64,000 nucleotides of DNA, taken from positions 1-64,000 of the forward strand of contig JAHCID010000008.1 of NCBI GenBank assembly GCA_026129405.1, given 5' to 3'. Shown here in pieces: positions 25,620 to 34,847 of this stretch. Positions within the stretch are counted from its first letter, which is position 1. Each line of letters begins with the position of its first letter. The notes beneath the pieces are model-generated. The model saw only the letters and a program-made list of their open reading frames with translations, was not told the DNA's origin and searched no databases. The position numbers and the translations under genes are program-made. This DNA is from a bacterium (lineage in GTDB: Bacteria; Desulfobacterota; Binatia; DP-6).

Positions 25620-26669
25620 TTACTCGCGCGACGCCGGGTCGCGCATGGCCGGGTAGTAGGGCCGCCCGGCCGCGGTCCATTCCTCCATGAGGGGGATGAG
25701 GTCGGCCCCGAACGGGTCCTTGCCGCGCGACCACATGCTGCCGCGGCGGATCGTCCAGTCGTGCGGCGCCAGCGCCTCGGCGGCCTGGAACTGGCGCTCG
25801 GCGGCGTCGGGCTCGCCGCGCGCGAGGAGATGGCGCGCCAGCGCCGCCTGCGTGCGTGCCTGCTGCTCCGCGGGCGTGGGGAGCATCTGCCGCGCGCGCA
25901 CGCCGGCGTCGTCGAACGGCCGCACGCCGTCCCGCACCCAGGCGCGCAGCGCGGCGAGGTGGGGAGCGGCCGGGGCGCCGGTCATCGCCACGAACGTGTC
26001 GGTCGAGAAGGCGGCGTCGTTCGGGCGCACGATGCGGCCGGCCTCGTCGATCCACACCCCGGTCGGGACGTTGGTGATGCGGTAGAGGTCGGCGAGCCGG
26101 TGCTCGGCGTCGAGCAGCACGGGGAACGTCGGCGCGGCGGCGTCGACCCAGGGCCGGACGTCCTCGGCGGCGCGGTCGAGCGCGACGGCGACGAGCGTGA
26201 AGCCTGCCGGCGCCAGCTCGGCGTGGATCGCCTGCCAGGCGGGCAGGTCGTGGCGGCAGCCGCACCACGAGGAGAACGCGAGCAGCAGGACCTTTCGCCC
26301 GCGCCAGTCCGCGAGCGCGTGCGGCGTGCCGTCGAGCGCCGGCAGCGTCACGTCGGGGGCCTCGAGCGAGCGCAGCCGGGCGCCGCGCTCGGCGGCCGAG
26401 GCGCCGAGCGCGGCGGTCGCGGTGGCGACGTCGACGGCGAGCGGACGTCCGAGCAGCCGCGCCAGCTCGCCGAGGTCGACGCCCGCCGCGGTCGCGAGGC
26501 CGTCCCGATCGCGCACCGGCACGCAGGTCGCGTCGCGGCAGAGGCCCTCGGGGCGCAGCGTCCAGCCGAGCGCGGCGAGCGCCGCGGGCGCGAGGAGGAC
26601 GCGGCCGTCGGCCGTGGCGGTGGCGTCGACGGCGAGCGGGCGACCGTCGTCGAGGAGGGTGAACGGCAT
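25620..26669 (-). CDS. Thioredoxin-like (TlpA/AhpC-type) protein with N-terminal domain and CXC site
   Basis: This protein has 349 residues. Residues 1-100 resemble a copper-amine-oxidase N-domain-like or stalk repeat (LLDDGRPLAVDATATADGRV). Residues about 105-240 are a TlpA/AhpC-TSA thioredoxin fold: LRSLEAPDVTLPALDG, then the redox segment FSSWCGCRHDLPAW, and the cis-Pro loop NVPTGVWID. The active site reads C-G-C rather than the usual C-x-x-C. The C-terminus is TPR-like (LLARGEPDAAERQFQAAEAL). There is no signal peptide, so it may be cytosolic. It is divergent from the small gene at 26762. Confidence 0.7.
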   Translation of the reverse strand: MPFTLLDDGRPLAVDATATADGRVLLAPAALAALGWTLRPEGLCRDATCVPVRDRDGLATAAGVDLGELARLLGRPLAVDVATATAALGASAAERGARLRSLEAPDVTLPALDGTPHALADWRGRKVLLLAFSSWCGCRHDLPAWQAIHAELAPAGFTLVAVALDRAAEDVRPWVDAAAPTFPVLLDAEHRLADLYRITNVPTGVWIDEAGRIVRPNDAAFSTDTFVAMTGAPAAPHLAALRAWVRDGVRPFDDAGVRARQMLPTPAEQQARTQAALARHLLARGEPDAAERQFQAAEALAPHDWTIRRGSMWSRGKDPFGADLIPLMEEWTAAGRPYYPAMRDPASRE

Positions 26670-26761
26670 GCGCCGCAGCTACTCCGCACGGCGCCGCGGG
26701 GGCAAGGGCGCGGGGCGGCGCGCCTTTCCCCGCCGGCGCCCGGTCGGCATGATCGTCGCCG

Positions 26762-27067
26762 ATGCCGCCCCTCGACTGGTCGCGCGTCCGCTTCACGCAG
26801 CACATGGTGGAGGCGGCCGCCGTCGTCGCCGAGTGCCAGGTCGCCTTCGACTTCGAGGGCGCGGAGCAGGTCTGCTACGAGGTGAAGGTGCTGCGTCCGC
26901 TGAAAGGCGCGTCGGCGCGGCCGTTCTTCGCCGTCGCCACCGATCGTGCGTCGCCCGGCGCCTTTCGGCCGGTCGGCGAGGGCGACACGGCCGAGGAGGC
27001 GCTCGACGACTGCCTGCGCAACGCCGGCATCCATCATCGTCGCCGCGTGCGCCAGGGCGACGCATGA
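26762..27067 (+). CDS. Small conserved hypothetical protein
   Basis: This is a 101-residue soluble alpha/beta protein with the segments FTQHMVEAAAVVAECQVAF and CYEVKVLRPLKGASARPFFA, and a C-terminal helix with a DDCLRNAGIHHRRRV tail. No signal peptide, membrane helix or metal motif is visible. It lies 51 bases upstream of the 2-oxoglutarate dehydrogenase operon in the same direction and might share its transcript. The family is not recognised. Confidence 0.6.
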   Translation: MPPLDWSRVRFTQHMVEAAAVVAECQVAFDFEGAEQVCYEVKVLRPLKGASARPFFAVATDRASPGAFRPVGEGDTAEEALDDCLRNAGIHHRRRVRQGDA

Positions 27068-27118
27068 GGCTCGCGTCCCGGGTGGCCAACCCTCCCGGCG
27101 ACGGCTAGAAGGATTGGG

Positions 27119-29950
27119 ATGAACGCGCTGGAGGGCGTGGCGCTCGCCAACAAGGACTTCGTGGCGGAACAGTATCGGCGGTGGAAGGCGGAGCCGTCCT
27201 CGGTGGACGCCAGCTGGGCGCTGTTCTTCGCCGGCTACGAGCTGGCCGGAGAGAGCGGCAACGGCGACCTCGCGCATGCGGGCAACGGTGCGGCGGCGGC
27301 CGACGCCGCGGCAGGTCCGACGCCGGCCGCCGCGGCCGCGCCGGCGCCCGCCGCCCAGGTCACCCCGGCGCCGGTCATCGGCGTCTTCGATCTGGTGCAC
27401 TCCTACCGCGAGCTGGGCTTCCTCTCCGCGCACCTGAATCCGCTCGCGTCCAAGCCCGAGCTGCATCCCCTGCTCGCCCCGAGCGAGTTCGGGTTCCGCG
27501 ATGCCGACCTCGACCGCGTCGTGCAGCCGGCGAGCTTCCGCGGCGCCGGCCCGATGCCGCTGCGCGAGCTCATCGCTCGCCTCCAGACGACGTACTGCCG
27601 CACGCTCGGCGTCGAGTACCTCCACATCCCCGTGCGCGAGGAACGCGTCTGGCTCCAGGAGCGCATGGAGCCGTCGCTCAACTACCCGTCGCTCACCACC
27701 GACGACCGCCAGCGCGTCCTCGACATGCTCGTCTACGCCGAGGGGTTCGAGCAGTTCCTGCACGTCCGCTACCCCACCGCGAAGCGCTTCTCGCTCGAGG
27801 GCGCCGACGCGCTCATCCCGATGCTCGACTTCCTCATCGAGGACGGCGGCGCGCTCGGGGTCGAGGAGATGGTGCTGGGCATGGCGCACCGCGGACGCCT
27901 GAACGTCCTCGTCAACATCCTGCGCAAGCCCTACGAGATGGTGCTCGCCGAGTTCGAGGGCAGCATGCTCTCGCGCGAGGTCACCGGCGACGGCGACGTC
28001 AAGTACCACCAGGGCTACTCGCGCGATCACACCACGCGCGCCGGGCACAAGGTGCACCTGTCGCTCAGCCCGAACCCGAGCCACCTCGAAGCGGTCAACC
28101 CGGTCATCGAGGGCATGGTGCGCGCGAAGCAGAACCACCTGCGCGACATCGCGCGCAGCCGCGTGGTCCCGGTCCTGATCCACGGCGACGCCGCGTTCAC
28201 CGGGCAGGGCGTCGTCGCCGAGACCCTCTGGCTGTCCGAGCTCGAGGCCTATCGGACCGGCGGCACGGTCCACATCATCGTCAACAACCAGATCGGTTTC
28301 ACGACCCCGCCGCAGGCGTTCCGCTTCACGCCGCACCCGAGCGACGTCGCGAAGATCATCCAGGGTCCGGTGTTCCACGTGAACGGCGACGACCCCGAGG
28401 CGGCCATCCAGGCGATCCGCCTCGCCATCGACTTCCGGCAGACCTTCAAGAAGGACGTCTTCATCAACCTCGTCTGCTATCGCCGGCACGGCCACAACGA
28501 GCTCGACGATCCGACGTTCACGCAGCCGGTGATGTACAAGCAGATCGCGGCGCACCCGACGACGCTGACGCTCTACCGGGGCGCGCTCGCGGCGTCCGGC
28601 GTCGTGCCTGCGGAGGAGGCGGACCGCCGCGCCACCGAGTTCCGCGAGCTGCTGAGCGACGCGCAGGGCTACGCGCGCGACTTCATGCCGCGCCAGCAGG
28701 TCTTCGTGTTCGGCGGCCTGTGGCGCGGCCTCGGCTGGGCCGGCGACGACTGGAGCGCCGACACCCGGGTGCCGCGCGAGACGCTCGCCCTGATCGCACA
28801 GGCGCTCACGCGCGTCCCGGAGGGCTTCCATCCGAACCCCAAGGTCATGCGGCTGATGGAGCAGCGGGCGGCCATGGTGTCCGACGAAGGCCTCATCGAC
28901 TGGGGCTGCGGCGAGACGCTCGCCTACGGCTCGCTGCTCCTCGAGGGCACCGCCGTGCGCCTCTCGGGCCAGGACACGGGCCGCGGTACGTTCAGCCACC
29001 GCCACGCCGTCCTGCACGACGTCGAGAACGACGCGACCTACGTGCCGCTCGCGAGCATCCGTCCCGGCCAGGCCAACGTCATGATCATCGACAGCATGCT
29101 GTCGGAGGCGGCGTGCCTGGGCTTCGAGTTCGGCTTCAGCTGCGCCGATCCGACCAAGCTGGTCGTCTGGGAGGCCCAGTTCGGCGACTTCGCCAACGGT
29201 GCGCAGGTCGTCATCGACCAGTTCATCTCGAGCTCCGAGTCGAAGTGGCAGCGCATGAGCGGCCTCGTGATGCTGCTGCCGCACGGCTACGAGGGCCAGG
29301 GCCCCGAGCACTCGAGCGCGCGCCTCGAGCGCTATCTCCAGCTCTGCGCCGAGAACAACATGCAGGTCTGCAATCTGACGACGCCGGCGCAGCTGTTCCA
29401 TGCGCTGCGCCGCCAGATCCACCGCAAGTTCCGCAAGCCGCTCGTGGTGATGAGCCCGAAGAGCCTGCTCCGCCACAAGCTGGCGGTGTCGCGCCTGCGC
29501 GACTTCACCGACGGCACCTTCGAGCCCGTGCTCGACGACCCCGCACGCGGGGGCGCGGTGGAGACGGGCGTCGCGGTCGACCCGGCCGCGGTGCGTCGCC
29601 TCATCCTGTGCAGCGGCAAGATATACTACGCACTGCTCGCAGGGCGGCGGGAGCGCGAGCTGGCGACCGCGGCGCTGGTGCGCGTCGAGCAGCTCTATCC
29701 GCTCCCGCAGGCCGAGCTGCGCGCCATCCTCGAGACCTATCCGAACGCCGACCAGGTGTACTGGGTGCAGGAAGAGCCGCACAACATGGGCGCGTGGAAC
29801 TTCATGTCGCACCGCCTGCCGCCGATGATCGGGGAGCGGCGGCTCTCGTACATCAGCCGTGAGGAAGCGGCGAGCCCGGCGACGGGCTCCTACAAGATGC
29901 ATCAGGCCGAAGAGGCCGACCTGGTGAACCGCGCCTTCGCGCGCCTGTGA
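27119..29950 (+). CDS. sucA: 2-oxoglutarate dehydrogenase E1 component
   Basis: This 943-residue thiamine-diphosphate enzyme decarboxylates 2-oxoglutarate and passes the succinyl group to E2 in the TCA cycle. The N-terminal E2-binding segment (FVAEQYRRWKAEPSSVDASW) is followed by an Ala/Pro linker and the E1 core. The core shows EEMVLGMAHRGRLNVL, HGDAAFTGQGVVAETL, the metal-binding INNQIGFTT-like VNNQIGFTTPPQ, and in the C-terminal half RLSGQDTGRGTFSHRHA. The length matches SucA (about 930). The ribosome site AGAAGGA precedes ATG 27119. It is the first gene of the sucA-sucB-lpd operon. Confidence 0.95.
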   Translation: MNALEGVALANKDFVAEQYRRWKAEPSSVDASWALFFAGYELAGESGNGDLAHAGNGAAAADAAAGPTPAAAAAPAPAAQVTPAPVIGVFDLVHSYRELGFLSAHLNPLASKPELHPLLAPSEFGFRDADLDRVVQPASFRGAGPMPLRELIARLQTTYCRTLGVEYLHIPVREERVWLQERMEPSLNYPSLTTDDRQRVLDMLVYAEGFEQFLHVRYPTAKRFSLEGADALIPMLDFLIEDGGALGVEEMVLGMAHRGRLNVLVNILRKPYEMVLAEFEGSMLSREVTGDGDVKYHQGYSRDHTTRAGHKVHLSLSPNPSHLEAVNPVIEGMVRAKQNHLRDIARSRVVPVLIHGDAAFTGQGVVAETLWLSELEAYRTGGTVHIIVNNQIGFTTPPQAFRFTPHPSDVAKIIQGPVFHVNGDDPEAAIQAIRLAIDFRQTFKKDVFINLVCYRRHGHNELDDPTFTQPVMYKQIAAHPTTLTLYRGALAASGVVPAEEADRRATEFRELLSDAQGYARDFMPRQQVFVFGGLWRGLGWAGDDWSADTRVPRETLALIAQALTRVPEGFHPNPKVMRLMEQRAAMVSDEGLIDWGCGETLAYGSLLLEGTAVRLSGQDTGRGTFSHRHAVLHDVENDATYVPLASIRPGQANVMIIDSMLSEAACLGFEFGFSCADPTKLVVWEAQFGDFANGAQVVIDQFISSSESKWQRMSGLVMLLPHGYEGQGPEHSSARLERYLQLCAENNMQVCNLTTPAQLFHALRRQIHRKFRKPLVVMSPKSLLRHKLAVSRLRDFTDGTFEPVLDDPARGGAVETGVAVDPAAVRRLILCSGKIYYALLAGRRERELATAALVRVEQLYPLPQAELRAILETYPNADQVYWVQEEPHNMGAWNFMSHRLPPMIGERRLSYISREEAASPATGSYKMHQAEEADLVNRAFARL

Positions 29951-29979
29951 GCGGCGCCGGCGGCGGCGGAGGAGGGCGG

Positions 29980-31306
29980 ATGGTGGAATTGCGCATCCCG
30001 AGCCTCGGCGAATCGGTGACGGAAGGCGTCATCGTGCGCTGGGTGCGGGAGGACGGGCAGTCGGTTTCGACCGACGACGTCGTGCTCGAGATCGAGACCG
30101 ACAAGGCGACGACGGAGATCCCGGCGGGCGGCATCGGCGTGCTGCGCGTGCTGAAGCCCGCGGGCGAGACGGTGGCGGTCGGCGAGCTGGTCGCCCGCAT
30201 CGAGGACGGCGCCGCGCCGCGCGCCGGCGCGTCGGCCGGCGCGGGCCGCGACGCCGGCGCCGCCCGCGGCGCCGGCCGCCCCTGCGGCGCCGCCCGAGCC
30301 GGCCACGAGCGCCCTGCCGCCCGCCGCCGCGCCGGCGCCGCGCGCTGCGGCGGAGGCGGACGACGACCCGGCCGGCGCCCCCGGCCGTCTCGTCGGACCG
30401 CTCCCCGCCGTGCGCAACCTGCTCGAGGAGCACGGCCTCGACCCGGCGCACATTCCGGCCTCCGGCAAGGGCGGCCGCCTCACCAAGGGCGACGTGCTCG
30501 AGTACTTGGACCGTCACGCCGCCGCGCGCCGCGACGAGCAGGTGCCGCCGCCGCGTGCCGTGCCGGCACCGCCGGCCGCCGCGCGTCACGCGCCGCGCGC
30601 ACCGCAGGACGGCGAGGAGCGCGTGCCCATGCCGCCGATCCGCCGGCGCATCGCCGATCGGCTGGTCGCGGCCCAGCACACCGCCGCGATCCTGACCACG
30701 TTCAACGAGATCGACATGACGGCGGTCATGGCGCTGCGCGCGCAGTACAAGGAACGCTTCCAGAAGACCCATGGCATCGGCCTCGGCTTCATGTCGTTCT
30801 TCGGGCGCGCCTGCATCGCGGCGCTCCAGGAGATCCCGGCGGTGAACGCCGAGATCGACGGTACCGACATCGTCTTCAAGCACTTCGTCCACCTCGGCAT
30901 CGCCGTCGGCACGCCGCGCGGCCTCGTGGTGCCGGTCGTGAAGCACGCCGAGCGCCTGTCGTTCGCCGAGCTCGAGCGCGAGATCGACCGCCTCGCCGGC
31001 CTCGCCCGCGACGGCAAGCTCAGCGTCGACGACCTCACCGGCGGCACCTTCACGATCTCGAACGGCGGCGTCTACGGCTCGCTGCTCTCGACGCCGATCC
31101 TGAACCCGCCCCAGAGCGGCATCCTCGGCATGCACAAGATCGAGAAGCGCCCGGTGGTGGTCGGCGACGAGATCGTCGTTCGCCCGATGATGTACGTGGC
31201 GCTCTCCTACGATCACCGCATCGTCGACGGCGAGCAGGCGGTCACCTTCCTCGTGCGCGTCAAGGAGCGGCTCGAGGATCCGACGCGGCTCCTGCTCGAG
31301 GTCTGA
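29980..31306 (+). CDS. sucB: 2-oxoglutarate dehydrogenase E2 (dihydrolipoyl succinyltransferase), apparent frameshift
   Basis: ATG 29980 follows GGAGGAGGG. The first 80 codons encode the lipoyl domain, with K42 in [11 protein letters not shown] as lipoylation site. In the Ala/Pro-rich linker at about 30235-30250 the frame shifts, and the protein continues as [12 protein letters not shown]. The E1/E3-binding domain ([20 protein letters not shown]) and the catalytic domain follow, with the SYDHRIVDG His. Everything on both sides is intact and the gene sits between complete E1 and E3 genes. A single-base error in GC-rich low-complexity DNA is therefore more likely than inactivation. The stop at 31306 is 2 bases before the E3 start. 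Confidence 0.85.
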
Positions 31307-31308
31307 CC

Positions 31309-32694
31309 GTGGCCGACGCGTACGACCTCGTCGTCGTCGGTGGCGGCCCGGCAGGCTACACCGGCGCCATCCGTGCGGCGCAGCTCGGCATGACGGTGGC
31401 CTGCGTCGAGAAGGACGGGCCGCTCGGCGGCACGTGCCTCAACGTCGGCTGCATCCCGTCGAAAGCCCTGCTCGACTCGAGCGAGCACTATCACTACGTG
31501 CGCCAGGGCATCGGCGTGCACGGCGTCCGGGTCGGCGACGTCGGGCTCGACCTCGGCGCCATGATGGCGCGCAAGGAGAAGATCGTCGGCGGCCTCACGA
31601 GCGGTATCGCCGGGCTCTTCAAGAAGCACGCGATCACGCGCCTCACCGGCACCGGAAAGCTGGTGGCGCCGGACCGCGTCGCCGTCGGCGAGCAGGTGGC
31701 CCTGGCGAAACGGGTGCTGCTGTGCACGGGCAGCGAGCCGACGCCGTTGCCGGCGCTGCCGTTCGACGGCGAGCGCGTCCTGTCGTCGACCGAGGCGCTG
31801 GCGCTGGCGCGCGTGCCGCAGCGGCTGGTGGTCGTCGGCGCGGGCGCCGTCGGGCTCGAGCTGGGCTCGGTGTGGCGCCGGCTCGGGGCCGAGGTGACCG
31901 TCGTCGAGTTCCTGCCCGTCATCGTGCCGTGGGCCGACGGCACGATCGGCCGGGCGCTCAAGCGCGCGCTCGAGAAGCAGGGCATCGTCTTTCGCATGGA
32001 GACGACGGCGACCGGCGCCGAGCGCACCGCCGACGGCCTGCGCCTCACGGTCGAAGCGAAGGGCGCGGCCGAGACGCTCGAGGCCGACGTCGCGCTCGTC
32101 GCCGTCGGGCGCCGGCCGTTCGCGGGCGGCTCGGGCGCGCGCGAGCTGGGCGTCGCCTTCGACGCCAAGGGTCGCATCACCGTGAACGACCGCTTCGAGA
32201 CCAGCGTGCCGGGCGTGTATGCCGTCGGCGACGTCATCGCCGGGCCGATGCTGGCGCACAAGGCCGAGGAGGAGGCCATCGCCGCGGTCGAGGGCATGGC
32301 CGGCCATCCGGTGCACGTGAACTACGACGTGATCCCGAACGTCGTCTACACGGCGCCGGAGCTGGCGAGCGTCGGCCTCTCGGAAGAGGCCTGCAAGGAG
32401 AAGGGCCTGGCCGTCCGCACCGGCACCTTCCCGTTCCAGGCCAACGCGCGCGCCCGCTGCCTCGACGCCACCGAGGGCAGCGTCAAGGTCATCGCCGACG
32501 CGACCAGCGATCGTGTGCTGGGCGTTCACATCCTCGGCCCGCGCGCGTCGGACCTGATCGCCGAGGCCGCGCTCGCGATGGAGTTCGGGGCGAGCAGCGA
32601 GGACATCGCGCGCACCTGTCACGCGCATCCGACGCTGCCCGAGGCGCTCAAGGAGGCCGCGCTCGGCGTCGCCAAGCGCAGCCTCAACATCTGA
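31309..32694 (+). CDS. lpd: Dihydrolipoyl dehydrogenase (E3)
   Basis: This is a 461-residue FAD enzyme of the disulfide reductase family that reoxidises dihydrolipoamide of E2 with NAD+. It shows FAD motif VVVGGGPAGYTGAIRAAQLG and the redox disulfide GGTCLNVGCIPSKALL. The NAD motif is VVVGAGAVGLELGSVW. The second FAD segment is VYAVGDVIAGPMLAHKAEEE, and the C-terminal His-Glu interface motif is CHAHPTLPEALKEA. It starts with GTG 31309, two bases after the sucB stop, so it is co-translated in the sucA-sucB-lpd operon. The length is normal. Confidence 0.95.
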   Translation: MADAYDLVVVGGGPAGYTGAIRAAQLGMTVACVEKDGPLGGTCLNVGCIPSKALLDSSEHYHYVRQGIGVHGVRVGDVGLDLGAMMARKEKIVGGLTSGIAGLFKKHAITRLTGTGKLVAPDRVAVGEQVALAKRVLLCTGSEPTPLPALPFDGERVLSSTEALALARVPQRLVVVGAGAVGLELGSVWRRLGAEVTVVEFLPVIVPWADGTIGRALKRALEKQGIVFRMETTATGAERTADGLRLTVEAKGAAETLEADVALVAVGRRPFAGGSGARELGVAFDAKGRITVNDRFETSVPGVYAVGDVIAGPMLAHKAEEEAIAAVEGMAGHPVHVNYDVIPNVVYTAPELASVGLSEEACKEKGLAVRTGTFPFQANARARCLDATEGSVKVIADATSDRVLGVHILGPRASDLIAEAALAMEFGASSEDIARTCHAHPTLPEALKEAALGVAKRSLNI

Positions 32695-32700
32695 GCGGCG

Positions 32701-33650
32701 CTACGGCAGCCAGCTCATCGGGAACGGGCCCTCGTCGCCGCCGGCCGCGCGCAGGGTCAGCGTCGCGGCGGTGGCCGGCGTCGGCGCGGGATCGAGCCCG
32801 ACGCGCCCGGCGGTGAGGCCGACGGCGAGCGTGAAGGTCCCCGTGCAGTGCCAGGTGTCGGCCGCCGCCGTCGTCGTTGCGGCGGCGCACGCGAAGCCCG
32901 GCGGCACCTGGCTGGCGACGATCGCGTGCCCGGTGAAGACGACGTCGAAGCCGGTGTAGAGGCCGGGCTCGACGTCGCAGGCGAAGCTCATGGCGACGAG
33001 CCCGTCCTGGTCGGCGAGCGTGCCGGTGCAGGCGAGGGGCGGGGCGACGTCGGGCAGCGTCGTGGTCGTGGTGGTCGGCGGCGGCACGCCGCGGCCGCCG
33101 GCTTCGGCGACCTCCGCGATCGCAGCGTCGAGGCCGTCGGCGATGCCCGTCCACGCCTCGGCGCAGGCGTCGTCGAGCCTGCCGCGGGCGACGAGCTTCG
33201 CGAGCTTCGTGCGCAGGCGTGTCAGCCCGCGGACGGCGGCGGCGAGCTTGCGGTCGGCGCCGGGCCTGCTCGCGAGGCAGCGCTCCTGCGACTGGCCGAG
33301 TCCGCGCGCAGCGTCGCCGCGGCGCGCCGGGCCGCCTTGGTCGCGGCCGCGACGTCGCATGGCGGCGTGTCGAGCGCGGCCGCCGCGGCCCGCGGCACGT
33401 CGAAGCGGCAGGAGAGCGGCCCCGCGCCCCGCGAGCAGCCGCAGCAGCAGACGGCGTCGGTGCCGAGCCCGACCGTGATCTTGCAGGTCGCGGCGCGCGG
33501 CGGCGCGCAGGCGTCGCCCGCGGTGCTGCCGGCGCAGGCTGCCGCCGAGGCGCAGCCGTCGTCGCGATCGCCGCAGACGCACAGGGCCGACGCGTGTGCC
33601 GCGACGACGAGCCACGCCAGCACCATGAGCAGCCACCATCCCGTCCGCAT
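32701..33650 (-). pseudogene. Exported cysteine-rich protein, apparent frameshift (paralogue of 33742-34728)
   Basis: ATG 33650 follows GGGGAGGTCGC and encodes a signal peptide (WLLMVLAWLVVAAHA), then a Cys-rich head (CVCGDRDDGCASAAACAG and VCCCGCSRG). Near 33300-33310 the frame changes: the helical domain continues in another frame as LGQSQERCLASR and LTRLRTKLAKLVARG. A TTTTTTLP linker and a beta tail to 32701 follow. Alignment by eye to the intact neighbour shows that restoring one base within GCGCGCGGA repairs the protein to about 316 residues. It is either a recent pseudogene or a sequencing error. The function is unknown. Confidence 0.65.
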
Positions 33651-33741
33651 GCGACCTCCCCGCCGTGCGCCGCAGGCGCGCCGGCGCGCCACGCCGGCGC
33701 CGCGATCACGATGGCGGCGGTGCCGCCGAGTCGCAAACCGC

Positions 33742-34728
33742 TCAGCCGGCGTCGAGCAGGGAGAAGGCCCCGAAGCGCGCCGGCCCCTGCAGCACCCACA
33801 GGCTCGCGGCGATGCCGGCGCTCGGTGCCGGATCGAGCACCAGCCGGCCGCCGTCGACCGGCGTGCCCGGCGCGAACGCGCCCGTGCAGCTCCAGTAGTC
33901 GTTGGGCGTCGTCCAGGTGCGGATCTCGCAGGTGAAGCCGGAGGGTGGGGTGAAGGCGGTGATCTGATGACGGCTCGGCACGCGGATCCCGAAGGCCGTG
34001 AAGACGCCGGGACCGCCGGGGCAGGTGAAGGCGACGTCGAGCGCGAAGCCGCCCGCGCGGGCGAGCGTGCCCTGACACCAGACGGCGCTGCCCGGCAGCG
34101 TGGTCGTCGTCACCGGCGTGCCGCCGCCGGGCATGCCGCGCGCGGCGATGTCGTCGACGTCGGCGTCGAGCGCGTCGACGGCGCTGCCGAGACGCGCGGC
34201 GCACTCGGCGGTGGCCTTGCCGCGCTCGACCAGCTTCACGAGCTTGCGTCGCAGGCGCTCGAGACGGCGCCGGGCCCCGTTGACGAGCCGGGAGGCCTGA
34301 CGTGAGCCGTCCCGACACGCGCGCTCGGCACGCCCGAGCCGCAGCGCGAGATCCTCGAGGGCGGCGGTCATCGCCCTGGTCGCGGCGCGCCCGCAGTCGA
34401 GCGCGCCGAGCGCTCCGTTCGCACGCCCGATCACCGGCGCGAACACACACGAGCGGGGTCCCGGGCCGCGTCCGCACGTGCAGCAGCAGGTCGGATCCGC
34501 GCTGCTCCCGAGGGTGATGCGGCAGGCGCTGCGACCGTCGGGGGAGCAGGCGTCGCCGGGGACGGCGTCGGCGCACGCCGGTGGGGTGGTGCAGCCGTCG
34601 CGGTCGGCGCACACGCAGCTGGCGGCGTCTGCGAAGGCCGGCGCGCACAGGAGGGCCGCCAGCAGGAGCGGCCGCAGTGCGCGTCGGACCCGGTCCTCCG
34701 GGACGTTGGGTCGACGGCGCGCGGGCAT
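33742..34728 (-). CDS. Exported cysteine-rich modular protein
   Basis: This 328-residue protein has a signal peptide (RPLLLAALLCAPAFADA). The Cys-rich head (CVCADRDGCTTPPACAD, then PTCCCTCGRGPG) resembles a small disulfide or metal domain. A helical bundle follows (LRLGRAERACRDGSRQASRL and LRRKLVKLVERGKATAECA), then a TTTTLPG linker and a beta-rich C-terminal domain (about 110 residues, with LDVAFTCPGGPGVFTAFGI). The 32701-33650 gene is its tandem paralogue, in the same direction. Start 34728 gives the signal peptide; an upstream in-frame start adds only unstructured sequence. The role is unknown, possibly a surface or adhesion protein. Confidence 0.7.
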   Translation of the reverse strand: MPARRRPNVPEDRVRRALRPLLLAALLCAPAFADAASCVCADRDGCTTPPACADAVPGDACSPDGRSACRITLGSSADPTCCCTCGRGPGPRSCVFAPVIGRANGALGALDCGRAATRAMTAALEDLALRLGRAERACRDGSRQASRLVNGARRRLERLRRKLVKLVERGKATAECAARLGSAVDALDADVDDIAARGMPGGGTPVTTTTLPGSAVWCQGTLARAGGFALDVAFTCPGGPGVFTAFGIRVPSRHQITAFTPPSGFTCEIRTWTTPNDYWSCTGAFAPGTPVDGGRLVLDPAPSAGIAASLWVLQGPARFGAFSLLDAG

Positions 34729-34803
34729 CGTCGATGCGATAGCGGCCTGCTCCGTAGCGAGCAACGTTCGCAGACCGCGAGGCGGATGCCGGGTGGTGCC
34801 GCC

Positions 34804-34831
34804 GCGGGTGCCCGCCGTGGCGGGCACCCGC
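34804..34831 (-). terminator. Perfect hairpin after the FKBP gene
   Basis: A 12-base perfect stem (GCGGGTGCCCGC with GCGGGCACCCGC) and a 4-base loop begin 16 bases beyond the FKBP stop codon on the minus strand. There is no U-tract, but stability and place fit a terminator that separates the FKBP gene from the paralogue gene downstream. Confidence 0.6.
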
Positions 34832-34847
34832 AGCAGTCACCGGACGG

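Noticed and set aside
30235-30250. Programmed frameshifting in sucB
   Set aside because: There is no slippery heptamer or clear downstream pseudoknot; the site is a GC-rich low-complexity tract prone to sequencing error.
32701-34728. One single long gene split by a frameshift
   Set aside because: Each half has its own signal peptide, cysteine head, linker and tail, so they are tandem paralogues.
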